DNA of 64,000 nt from an uncultured Comamonadaceae bacterium (lineage in GTDB: Bacteria; Pseudomonadota; Gammaproteobacteria; Burkholderiales; Burkholderiaceae). The position numbers were made by a program, and so were the translations under genes. Shown here one piece after another: positions 55,506 to 63,206 of the stretch; within the stretch, counting starts at the first letter, position 1; the number at the start of each line of letters is the position of its first letter. The notes beneath the pieces are model-generated. The model saw nothing but the letters and a program-made list of their open reading frames with translations, ran no database searches and was not told the DNA's origin. The stretch lies in NCBI GenBank assembly GCA_946482595.1, contig CAMLSD010000010.1, positions 1 through 64,000 on the forward strand, given 5' to 3'.

Positions 55506-56462
55506 TCAGGCGTCGAACTCGATCACCTCGTCGCCCGGGGCCGGCTCGCAGCCGTCGGCCATCGGCACCCAGCCATGTCGCACGACGATGCGCCGGGTGT
55601 TGTGACACAGCTCGATGCGTTCGGCCTGCGGCACCTGCTCACGCACGAAGGCCTCGATCGAGCGCGGCAGGGTGGTGTGCATGCGCAAGGCCTGCAGGTC
55701 GTCGAGCGGATGGTCGTCGACCTGCAGCAGCGGCACGAAGTGCGCAGCGAACATCAGGGCATGCGATCCGACCTCGACCGGCTCAGGCCGGTAGCCCTGC
55801 GACCGCAGCCACGCCTGAGCCTGCTGCCGGCTCGGGCGTGCCTGCTCCGGCAGGCCCCAGGCTGTTGCGATCAGTTCCATCACCCACTGGTTGCAGTTCT
55901 GGTAACGGGTGCTGAAGACATGGGCATTCGCACTGTAGGCATCAGCCAGCAGCGCCAGCGCGCGCGGGCGATCCAGGGCGGCACGGGCGAGCAGGGCCTC
56001 TGGCGCCTGGGGCAGCAGCACCAGCGAGATGAAACCCGAACGCGGGTTGTCGGTCCCCAGCAGGAATCCTGTGAGGCCCTGGTCGAACACCCGCGGGCGT
56101 GACTCGTCACAGGCGTAGTAGAGCTGGCGCACCGACCATGAACCGTTCGGGTTGCCGCGCAGGCTGATCCCGGCATGCGAATAGCGCAGTCCGAAACGGC
56201 TCAGGTCCAGACCGGAACGCGAGATCAGCGCAGCGCTGCGCCCGGCACGATCGAGCGTCTGGCGGATCACCGCGGCCACACGCAGCAGGCGGTCCTGTTC
56301 GGTGGCGGTGACCTGCGCGGGCCGGTCACACCAGCCCGAAACCTGCGAGGCGCCGGCCTGCGCCGGGGTGCTGCAGACGAGCCCGGCTGCAGCCAGCGCG
56401 GCTGCCGTGCAGGACGTGAGCCACCGGCGCGTCGGGCTGACGGACAGGCGCGCCACCCTCAC
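55506..56462 (-). CDS. DUF2145 family exported protein
   Basis: A 318-residue protein with a signal peptide (RRWLTSCTAAALAAAGL, cleavage near AQAG) and the DUF2145 blocks RYSHAGISLRGNPNGSWSVR, YYACDESRPRVFDQGLTGFL and YSANAHVFSTRYQNCNQWVM. The conserved Asn-Cys-Asn and His may be catalytic residues of a papain-like fold, which is my inference. Family role unknown. It follows its neighbour by 8 bp in the same strand, so they are co-transcribed. Confidence 0.82.
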   Translation of the reverse strand: MRVARLSVSPTRRWLTSCTAAALAAAGLVCSTPAQAGASQVSGWCDRPAQVTATEQDRLLRVAAVIRQTLDRAGRSAALISRSGLDLSRFGLRYSHAGISLRGNPNGSWSVRQLYYACDESRPRVFDQGLTGFLLGTDNPRSGFISLVLLPQAPEALLARAALDRPRALALLADAYSANAHVFSTRYQNCNQWVMELIATAWGLPEQARPSRQQAQAWLRSQGYRPEPVEVGSHALMFAAHFVPLLQVDDHPLDDLQALRMHTTLPRSIEAFVREQVPQAERIELCHNTRRIVVRHGWVPMADGCEPAPGDEVIEFDA

Positions 56463-56470
56463 GACGGCGG

Positions 56471-56941
56471 TCAGAGTGCCACGACGTGCGAGTCCATGTC
56501 GCGGGCCCAGTCGTCGTACAGCACCAGGAAAAACGCCTCGCGGGTGGCCGCACGTGCGAACTCGAAGCCATAGGGCCGTTCACTGGCGCGAACGCGATCG
56601 CCAACGGCCAGCGGCTGGCTGGCCAGTGCCTGCTCGGGCACGTGCAGCACCAGCGCACGCGCCTCGCCCGGCTCGGTTGCCTCGAGGCTCAGGCGCACGG
56701 TCTGAGGCCGTTCGGCGGATGGCGCCATCGCCACCACCCGGTACTCACCGGCCGCGACCTTGCGATCCCGGCTGGAACTGTCGCTGGAGTCACCGACGGA
56801 GTCGGACACGCTGGCCGACGAGGCCGAGCCGGCACTGGAGGCCGAAGACGCCAGGCTTTCTGCATGCGCGCCGGACATGGCCGTGGCCGCCAGCAGGGCC
56901 AGGGCGAACAGCGAACCTTCAAAGGGACGAGACATGGGCAT
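56471..56941 (-). CDS. Exported Ser-rich protein of unknown function
   Basis: A 156-residue exported protein. Signal peptide EGSLFALALLAATAMSGAHA, then a low-complexity Ser/Ala stretch (SLASSASSAGSASSASVS) and a small beta-rich domain (GEYRVVAMAPSAERPQTVRL, then VGDRVRASERPYGFEFARAA). The Ser stretch is probably a flexible spacer. An ATG six bases later (56935) is an equally good start. It precedes the DUF2145 gene by 8 bp, and the two may act together in the envelope. Confidence 0.72.
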   Translation of the reverse strand: MPMSRPFEGSLFALALLAATAMSGAHAESLASSASSAGSASSASVSDSVGDSSDSSSRDRKVAAGEYRVVAMAPSAERPQTVRLSLEATEPGEARALVLHVPEQALASQPLAVGDRVRASERPYGFEFARAATREAFFLVLYDDWARDMDSHVVAL

Positions 56942-57039
56942 ACGTTCCGGGGGATACCGCGCGTCGAGGCACGGTGGGAGGAGCAGGGATGGCCCCATCC
57001 TAGCCCGCGATGCCATGCGGGGCAAGCCGCAAGCGGGCG

Positions 57040-58374
57040 TCAGCGCGGCCCTTGCCGCCACCCCACCACGCGCGCGATCAGCCCGCCGCCCGGTCGTGGC
57101 AACAGCTCCAGCCGCGCACCGTGGGCCTGTGCGATGCGCTCCACGATGGCCAGGCCCAGGCCGGCGCCGTCGGCCGGGTCGCTGCGTGCCGCATTGCCAC
57201 GCGCAAACGGCGCCTTCAGCGCGGCCACCTGGTCCGAGGCAATGCCCGGGCCGTGGTCGCGTACCTCGAGCCAGACCTGGTCGCCGTGCTGGCCGGTGGC
57301 CACTTCCACCGGTGGGGCGCCGTGGCGCTGGGCATTGACGACCAGGTTGAGCACCAGCCGCTGAACCGCATCGGGCTGCAGCATCAGGGTGGCCACCCTG
57401 CCCGGGCAGAACCGCAGCTCGGGGGACTCGCCGCACAGCAGCACGGCCTCACGCACGACCTCGTTCAGGTCGCAGGCGATGGCGGGCTGCGGCTCGTCGG
57501 CACCGGGGGCCTGGCGGGTGTAGTCGAGGAACTGCGCGAGCAGGCGGTCCACGGTGCCGATGTTGCGCTCGAGCGCGTCGAGCAGTTCGGTGTCGGCCGG
57601 CTGGCGGCGCAGCATCTCGCTGGCCAGGCGCATCTTGGCCAGCGGCGTGCGCAGGTCGTGCGACAGGCCGGCGAGCATCAGGTTGCGCTCGCGCTCGGCG
57701 TGTGCGAGGCGGCTGGCCATGTGGTTGAAGGCCTGGGCCACGGCGGCGGTTTCGGTGGGGCCGTCTTCCGGCAGCGGCGCCGGGCGCTGGCCGTCGCCGA
57801 GCTGGCGCGCGGCCTGCACCAGGTCGTCCAGCGGACGGTCGATGCGGCGCTGGATCAGCCATGCGCCCAGCATGGCCAGCAGGGCCGTGGCCAGGCTGCT
57901 GAGCAGCCAGGCCCGCGAGAACTGTCGCGCCAGCAGCGGGCTGGACAGCACGACCTCCAGTGCGCGTTCACCCGTGCCGAGCGTGGCCACGACGCTGTCG
58001 CGGTCCCGGTCGAGCCAGCGCAGCGCGATGTCCGGGTCGCCCAGGCGTCGCGCCACCTGCGCCAGGAACTCGGCCTCAAGCCGCTGCCTGGCGCGTTGCA
58101 GCAGCACACGGTCGACCACGTCATGGTCGCGGGCGGCGGCCAGCGCATGGCGGTTGAGCGTGTCGACGACCGCGCGGGCCTGGGCGGGTGGCAGCGGGCG
58201 CAGCACCTCGCGCAGTCCCAGTAGCTGGGCGGCGGTGGCCTGGGCGGCCAGTGCCACGCGCGGTTTCATCACCAGTTGGCGAAACAGCACCGCATTGGCC
58301 AGCTGACCGAGCAGGATCAAGCCGGCCACCAGCAGCAGATGGCGGCGAAACAGCGATCGCGTCAGCCAGGTCAT
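57040..58374 (-). CDS. EnvZ-like sensor histidine kinase
   Basis: A 444-residue inner-membrane kinase: a transmembrane helix at residues 10-30 (RHLLLVAGLILLGQLANAVL), a periplasmic domain of about 130 residues, a second helix near 155-172, a HAMP domain, then HisKA with His in AGLSHDLRTPLAKMRLASEM (about residue 237) and HATPase with NAQRHGAPPVEVA, DHGPGIASDQ and GLGLAIVERIAQAHGARLEL. The order is that of EnvZ/RstB kinases. The ATG at 58374 overlaps the response regulator stop (ATGA). Confidence 0.93.
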   Translation of the reverse strand: MTWLTRSLFRRHLLLVAGLILLGQLANAVLFRQLVMKPRVALAAQATAAQLLGLREVLRPLPPAQARAVVDTLNRHALAAARDHDVVDRVLLQRARQRLEAEFLAQVARRLGDPDIALRWLDRDRDSVVATLGTGERALEVVLSSPLLARQFSRAWLLSSLATALLAMLGAWLIQRRIDRPLDDLVQAARQLGDGQRPAPLPEDGPTETAAVAQAFNHMASRLAHAERERNLMLAGLSHDLRTPLAKMRLASEMLRRQPADTELLDALERNIGTVDRLLAQFLDYTRQAPGADEPQPAIACDLNEVVREAVLLCGESPELRFCPGRVATLMLQPDAVQRLVLNLVVNAQRHGAPPVEVATGQHGDQVWLEVRDHGPGIASDQVAALKAPFARGNAARSDPADGAGLGLAIVERIAQAHGARLELLPRPGGGLIARVVGWRQGPR

Positions 58375-59075
58375 GGCACGAACACGTAGCCCACGCCCCA
58401 CACGGTGCGGATGTGACGCGGTGCCGCCGGGTCGTCCTCGATCAGGCGGCGCAGGCGCATCACCTGGACGTCGATGCTGCGATCGGTGGCCTCATGCCCG
58501 CGGCCTCGGCTGAGTTCGATCAGCCGGTCGCGGCCCAGCGGGCGACCGGCATTGGCCACCAGGGCCTGCAGCAGCGAAAACTCCGCCGACGAGATCGCGA
58601 CGGGTTCACCGTCACGTTCGAGCCGGCGCTGCACGGCATGCAGCGTGAAGCGTCCGAAGCTCACCGGCAGGTCGCCGATCGGGCCGCCGTGCGCGCCGAG
58701 CAGACGCTGGCGGCGCACCATGGCCTGCACCCGCGCCAGCAGTTCCTGTGGGTGAAAGGGCTTGGGCAGGTAGTCGTCGGCACCGGCTTCGAGGCCGCCC
58801 ACGCGGTCCAGCGGCTGGCCCCGTGCGGTGAGCATCAGGATGGGCACGGTCTCGCCCTGGGCGCGCAGGCGGCGGCACAACGACAGGCCGTCCTCGCCCG
58901 GCATCATCACGTCGAGCACCAGCACGTCGAAGCGCTCGCGTGCGAGCAGGCGGTGTGCGCCTGCGGCATCCACCACGGTGCGCACCGTCATGCCGTGCTC
59001 GGTGAAAAAGCGCTGCAGCAACTGGCGCAGTTCGGCTTCGTCGTCGGCGATCAGGATGCGGGGCGGCTCGGTCAT
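58371..59075 (-). CDS. OmpR-family response regulator
   Basis: A 234-residue two-domain regulator. Receiver: ILIADDEAELRQLLQRFF, phospho-acceptor Asp in VLVLDVMMPGEDGLSL (about residue 52), Lys in DDYLPKPFHPQ. C-terminal winged helix with RHIRTVWGVGYVFVP at its end. The ATG at 59075 is preferred to a longer start at 59150 because that one would lie in the 10-bp repeats. Four direct repeats of 10 bp lie 56-95 bp upstream, between this gene and the divergent serine-hydrolase gene, and are the likely operator. Confidence 0.94.
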   Translation of the reverse strand: MTEPPRILIADDEAELRQLLQRFFTEHGMTVRTVVDAAGAHRLLARERFDVLVLDVMMPGEDGLSLCRRLRAQGETVPILMLTARGQPLDRVGGLEAGADDYLPKPFHPQELLARVQAMVRRQRLLGAHGGPIGDLPVSFGRFTLHAVQRRLERDGEPVAISSAEFSLLQALVANAGRPLGRDRLIELSRGRGHEATDRSIDVQVMRLRRLIEDDPAAPRHIRTVWGVGYVFVP

Positions 59076-59130
59076 CAGTGCAGGTCCTGGGCGCGATGTT
59101 ACGAGGTGGCGCCGCCGCCTTGGCGGTCGA

Positions 59131-59170
59131 TCGATGACAAACGATGACAAGCCATGACAAACGATGACAA
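59131..59170. promoter_or_regulatory. Four tandem 10-bp repeats, candidate OmpR-type operator
   Basis: Four copies of the unit NC[G/C]ATGACAA stand end to end with exactly 10-bp period, so each lies on the same face of the helix. Copies 1, 2 and 4 share CGATGACAA and copy 3 has CCATGACAA. OmpR-family dimers bind tandem direct half-sites of this spacing. Confidence 0.7.
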
Positions 59171-59238
59171 AGCCTTGGCCGGGCGCAGGGCAGGCGCGAT
59201 AGTCGCGGCACTGTCCCTCGACTCAAGGAGCCCGCACG

Positions 59239-60291
59239 ATGACCCGCCTTGCCTGCAGCCTCTCCTCCGCCCGGCCGCCGCGCCGTCACCGCACGCTGCT
59301 TGCGGCCAGCACATTGGGCATGCTGCTGTCGCTGCCAGCCTGCGGCGGTGGCTCACCCGGCGATGCGCAGGCCCAGTCGGTGGAGTCCGATACGGCCCGG
59401 CGCGAGGCGGCGGCCAGCCTGACCGCCACCACGCACCGCGCCTGCGCCGAGATCCGGCCCTTCCACTGGTCCATCGGTGACGCCTCCGGCGTGCGAGCCC
59501 AAGGGCGGGTCGGGGCCGACGCGCCCACGGCCCAGACGGTGATGCCGATCGCCTCGGCCTCCAAGCTGGTATACGGTGCCTACGTGACCCAGGTGCGACG
59601 CGGTGCGCTCACGCGCGAGGACGTGAAGCTGCTGAACTTCACCAGCGGCTACACCGAGTTCGACCTGTGCCTGCGCCATCAGACGGTGGCCGAGTGCCAG
59701 TCCCGCCAGGGGCGGTTCATCCGCAACGGCAGCTATGTGCCCGAGCACGATGGGCTTTTTCACTACAGCGGCGGCCACATGCAGAAACACGCGACGCTGA
59801 TGGGCCTGGACAACGACAACACCGAGGCACTGGCCGCCCACGTGAGTGCGGGGCTCGATGGCGTGATGCAGCTCGACTACGGGCAACCGCAACCGGCGGG
59901 CGGGGTGCACACCAGCGCCGCGCAGTACGGCCGGTTGCTGCAGCAGATCGTGGCCGGGCGGCTGCACATGCGCGAGATGCTGGGCAAACATGCCGTGTGT
60001 GCCACGCCCGCGCTGTGCGCCTCGGCGATTTCGTCACCGGTGAAGACGGACGAGCGCTTCGACTATTCGATCGGTCACTGGGTCGAGTCCGATCCGGTGC
60101 GCGGTGACGGCGCCTTCAGCAGCGCGGGCGCCTTCGGCTTCTACCCGTGGATCGATGCCAGCCGCCAGTGGTGGGGCATCGTGGCGCGCCACAGCACCGA
60201 GATCCAGGCGGGCACCGGGCAGGGCATGCGCTCCATGGCGTGCGGCCGCGAGATCCGTGCCGCATGGCTGAAGGCCGTGACACGGCCGTAG
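59239..60291 (+). CDS. Serine-hydrolase (beta-lactamase-like) lipoprotein
   Basis: A 350-residue protein with a lipoprotein signal LLAASTLGMLLSLPACGGGS (lipobox LPAC). The acyl-enzyme motif Ser-x-x-Lys is in VMPIASASKLVYG (about residue 105-108), and a Tyr-Ser-Gly-Gly in LFHYSGGHMQKH could be the second motif of class C type beta-lactamase-related hydrolases. A Lys-Thr/Ser-Gly third motif is not obvious. It is probably lipid-anchored in the envelope. The start has AAGGAG 8 bases upstream. It diverges from an OmpR-type system across the four 10-bp repeats and is its likely target. Substrate unknown. Confidence 0.78.
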   Translation: MTRLACSLSSARPPRRHRTLLAASTLGMLLSLPACGGGSPGDAQAQSVESDTARREAAASLTATTHRACAEIRPFHWSIGDASGVRAQGRVGADAPTAQTVMPIASASKLVYGAYVTQVRRGALTREDVKLLNFTSGYTEFDLCLRHQTVAECQSRQGRFIRNGSYVPEHDGLFHYSGGHMQKHATLMGLDNDNTEALAAHVSAGLDGVMQLDYGQPQPAGGVHTSAAQYGRLLQQIVAGRLHMREMLGKHAVCATPALCASAISSPVKTDERFDYSIGHWVESDPVRGDGAFSSAGAFGFYPWIDASRQWWGIVARHSTEIQAGTGQGMRSMACGREIRAAWLKAVTRP

Positions 60292-60301
60292 CCGCGAGCC
60301 G

Positions 60302-60706
60302 TCACAGCCAGTCGGCCAGGAAGCCCAGCGGGTGATGCCGCCGGGCGATCGAGTACATCAGCGCAAAGCAGAACAGCGCCGCGGCATAACACAGCAGCTT
60401 TGCCAGGAAGCCGCGCGCACGCCTCAGGGCGAGCGTGCCCAGCACGATGTAGGCGACCAGCACCGCAAGCTTCACCGACAGCCATGACACGGCCAGCGGA
60501 TTGATGCCGGCCATCACCAGCAGCGTGACTGCTGCAACGAGCAGCGCGGTGTCGATGCCCATGCTGGCATGGCGGACGCCCGGCGACATGCCCCAGCGGG
60601 CACCGGCCAGCACCGCCAGCCCGCGCAGCGCAAACAGTGCGCCGCTGGTGAGGGCCAGGCCGATGTGGGCCATCTTGACGTAAGGGTAGAGGGACAGCAG
60701 GGTCAT
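60302..60706 (-). CDS. SirB2 family membrane protein
   Basis: A 134-residue integral membrane protein with about four helices. The family start YPYVKMAHIGLALTSGALFA and RHASMGIDTALLVAAVTLLV are typical of SirB2 (formerly described as an invasion-gene regulator in Salmonella; molecular role unknown). Charged loops contain GARWGMSPGVRHASMG. It stands 89 bp beyond the tartrate dehydrogenase stop, both on the minus strand. Confidence 0.82.
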   Translation of the reverse strand: MTLLSLYPYVKMAHIGLALTSGALFALRGLAVLAGARWGMSPGVRHASMGIDTALLVAAVTLLVMAGINPLAVSWLSVKLAVLVAYIVLGTLALRRARGFLAKLLCYAAALFCFALMYSIARRHHPLGFLADWL

Positions 60707-60795
60707 GGGTCAGTGAAGGGTGGGTGGCGCAGGGCGACGCGCATCTTAAGGCGCGCGCCCGCTGCCTCGTGCCGGGCCCACCCGGCAGGCCAGCC

Positions 60796-61881
60796 TCAGC
60801 CCTCGACCAGTGCGGCGATGGCCCGGCCCATGTCGGTCGTGGACGCCGCCCCGCCCAGGTCCGGCGTGCGTGGCCCGGCGGCCAGCACGGTCTCGATCGC
60901 CTTCACGATGGCATCGTGCGCGGCGCGGCCGGCACCGGTGCTGCCGGTCAGGAAGTCGAGCATCAGCGCACCCGACCAGATCATGGCCACCGGGTTGGCG
61001 ATGTTGCGGCCGTAGATGTCGGGCGCGGAGCCGTGCACCGGCTCGAACAGCGACGGGAAGGTCCGCTCGGGATTGAGGTTGGCCGACGGCGCCAGGCCGA
61101 TCGTCCCGGTGCAGGCCGGGCCGAGGTCGGACAGGATGTCGCCGAACAGGTTCGAGGCCACCACCACATCGAAGCGGGTGGGCTGCAGCACAAAACGCGC
61201 GCTCAGGATGTCGATGTGCTGCTTGTCCACGGTGATGTCCGGATAGTGCTGCGCGATGGCATCGGCGCGGCTGTCCCACCAGGGCATGCTGATGGCGATG
61301 CCGTTGCTCTTGGTCGCCACCGTCAGATGCTTGCGCGGGCGCGACTGTGCCAGCTCGAACGCGTACTTCATCACCCGGTCGGTGCCGTGGCGCGAAAACA
61401 CCGACTCCTGGATCACGATCTCGCGGTCGGTGCCCTCGTACAGCTTGCCGCCGAGGTTGGTATATTCGCCCTCGGTGTTCTCGCGCACGACAAAAAAGTC
61501 GATGTCACCCGCCTTGCGCCCGGCCAGCGGGCAGGGCACGCCGTCGAACAGGCGCACCGGGCGCAGATTGATGTACTGGTCGAACTCACGGCGGAACTTG
61601 AGCAGCGAGCCCCACAGCGAGATGTGGTCGGGCACCGTGGCCGGCCAGCCGACCGCGCCGAAAAAGATCGCATCCATGCCCGACAGCTGGGCCTTCCAGT
61701 CGTCGGGCATCATCTGACCGGTGCGGGTGTAGTGGTCGCAGCTGGCCCAGTCGATGTGGGTCAGCGACAGCGTGATGCCGAAGCGCCGGGCAGCGGCTTC
61801 CAGCACCCGCAGCCCCTCGGGCATGACTTCCTTGCCGATGCCGTCGCCGGGGATGACGGCAATCTTGTAGGTCTGGCTCAT
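60796..61881 (-). CDS. ttuC: Tartrate dehydrogenase/decarboxylase
   Basis: A 361-residue member of the isocitrate/isopropylmalate dehydrogenase family, closest to TtuC. It oxidises tartrate (and D-malate or other 2-hydroxy dicarboxylates) with NAD and divalent metal. N-terminus IAVIPGDGIGKEVMPEGLRV, then HIDWASCDHYTRTGQMMPDD, the substrate arginine region FRREFDQYINLRPVRLF, FFVVRENTEGEYTNLGG, and the NAD-binding FEPVHGSAPDIYGRNIANPV. The LysR regulator diverges across 89 bp, as for tartrate utilisation loci. It probably supplies oxaloglycolate or glycerate pathways; no transporter is in the window. Confidence 0.92.
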   Translation of the reverse strand: MSQTYKIAVIPGDGIGKEVMPEGLRVLEAAARRFGITLSLTHIDWASCDHYTRTGQMMPDDWKAQLSGMDAIFFGAVGWPATVPDHISLWGSLLKFRREFDQYINLRPVRLFDGVPCPLAGRKAGDIDFFVVRENTEGEYTNLGGKLYEGTDREIVIQESVFSRHGTDRVMKYAFELAQSRPRKHLTVATKSNGIAISMPWWDSRADAIAQHYPDITVDKQHIDILSARFVLQPTRFDVVVASNLFGDILSDLGPACTGTIGLAPSANLNPERTFPSLFEPVHGSAPDIYGRNIANPVAMIWSGALMLDFLTGSTGAGRAAHDAIVKAIETVLAAGPRTPDLGGAASTTDMGRAIAALVEG

Positions 61882-61956
61882 GGTGTGGCTCCTGGTTGCA
61901 GTGCTGCCGATCCTAGTTGTTCACGTCGGAAATACAATGCGCGGTACTGTGAATCC

Positions 61957-61973
61957 ATCGTGCACGAATCGTG
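61957..61973. promoter_or_regulatory. LysR-type operator region between tartrate dehydrogenase and its regulator
   Basis: Two overlapping inverted repeats, TCGTGCACGA (61958-61967) and CACGA-A-TCGTG (61963-61973), the latter touching the regulator's GTG start. A TACAAT (61933-61938) is the best -10 in the same gap. A LysR operator there would allow autorepression (inference). Confidence 0.5.
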
Positions 61974-62882
61974 AATGACATGCCGGCCAATGAAGACCTG
62001 AGGGTCTTCACCGTCGTGGCGCGCAAGTCCAGCTTTGCGGCCGCGGCGGCGGAGCTGGGTGTGTCGGCCGCCTATGTGACCAAGCGCATCCGTGTGCTCG
62101 AGACCACACTGGCCACCCGGCTGCTGCACCGCACCACGCGCCGGGTGATGGTGACCGAAGAGGGCGAGCGCGTGTACCAGTGGGCGCAGCGCATCCTCGA
62201 CGACCTGGACCACCTGATGCAGGAGGTGTCGGTCACGCGGCGGGTGCCACGCGGGCTGCTGCGCATCTGCAGCAGTTTCGGATTCGGCCGCAACGTGGTG
62301 GCACCGGCGATTTCGCAGCTGGTGGCGCAGTACCCCAGCCTGGCGGTGCGCTTCGAGGTGTTCGACCGCCTGGTCGACGTGGCCAGCGAAGGTTTCGACC
62401 TGGACGTGCGCGTGGGCGACGAGATCGCACCGCACCTGATCGCACGGCGGCTGGCCTCCAATCACCGCGTGCTGTGCGCGGCACCGGCCTACCTGGCACG
62501 CCGTGGCGTGCCGCGGGTGCTGTCGGACCTGGGCAACCACGACTGCCTGGTCATCAAGGAGCGCGATCATCCCTTCGGTGTCTGGAAGCTGCGCAGCGGC
62601 ACCGACGAACACACGGTCAAGGTGACCGGTTCGCTGTCGACCAACAACGGCGAGATCGCCGTGCGCTGGGCGGTCGACGGGCGTGGCATCGTGCTGCGCT
62701 CGATGTGGGACGTTTCGGCCCTGCTGCGCAGCGGCGAGCTGGTGCAGGTGCTGCCCGAGGTGCTGCAGGAGGCCAATGTCTGGGCCGTCTATCCGTCACG
62801 GCTGGACAACTCGGCCAAGGTGCGGGTGTGCGTGGAGTTCCTGGAGGCGCACTTTGCGGCCATGGGCGCAAAGCAGTCCTGA
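61971..62882 (+). CDS. LysR-family regulator of the tartrate dehydrogenase gene
   Basis: A 303-residue LysR regulator. HTH: DLRVFTVVARKSSFAAAAAE and LGVSAAYVTKRIRVLETTLA. Effector domain starts near RGLLRICSSFGFGRNVVAPA. The subgroup resembles TtuA, the activator of tartrate genes. The start may be the GTG at 61971 or the ATG at 61980. The first would overlap the operator palindrome, so the second is plausible too. Divergent from ttuC. A 4-OT-like gene lies 84 bp downstream. Confidence 0.9.
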   Translation: MNDMPANEDLRVFTVVARKSSFAAAAAELGVSAAYVTKRIRVLETTLATRLLHRTTRRVMVTEEGERVYQWAQRILDDLDHLMQEVSVTRRVPRGLLRICSSFGFGRNVVAPAISQLVAQYPSLAVRFEVFDRLVDVASEGFDLDVRVGDEIAPHLIARRLASNHRVLCAAPAYLARRGVPRVLSDLGNHDCLVIKERDHPFGVWKLRSGTDEHTVKVTGSLSTNNGEIAVRWAVDGRGIVLRSMWDVSALLRSGELVQVLPEVLQEANVWAVYPSRLDNSAKVRVCVEFLEAHFAAMGAKQS

Positions 62883-62966
62883 CCGCCATGCGGGCAATCG
62901 GCGCGCCGAGTGCAGCACGGCCGCGGTACAAGAACGGTCTGTCGAACCACCCCACGAGGAGACGAG

Positions 62967-63176
62967 ATGCCCACCCTTCATGTTGAACTGTTTGCCGGCC
63001 GGACGGCGCAGCAGAAGGCCGACCTGGCCCGTGAACTGACCGACGCCTGCGTGCGGGTGCTGGGCGGCTCGCCCGAGTCGGTCGACGTGATCTTCACCGA
63101 CGTGCAGCGGCAGGACTGGGCCACAGGCGGTGTGCTGTGGAGCGAGCGGGCGCCGGCCCCGGCTGCGGCGGACTGA
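62967..63176 (+). CDS. 4-oxalocrotonate tautomerase family protein
   Basis: A 69-residue 4-OT-type tautomerase. After removal of Met the N-terminus is Pro1 (MPTLHVELFAGRTAQQKADL), the general base in the family. The helix QKADLARELTDACVRVLGGS and the strand SVDVIFTDVQRQDW fit the fold. Members ketonise dienols or act on halogenated acids as a homo-hexamer. A GAGGAGACG ribosome site precedes the ATG. Separate from the LysR gene by 84 bp; substrate unknown. Confidence 0.85.
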   Translation: MPTLHVELFAGRTAQQKADLARELTDACVRVLGGSPESVDVIFTDVQRQDWATGGVLWSERAPAPAAAD

Positions 63177-63206
63177 CGGCGTGTGCCGCAGGTGCGCGCG
63201 GAGGGT

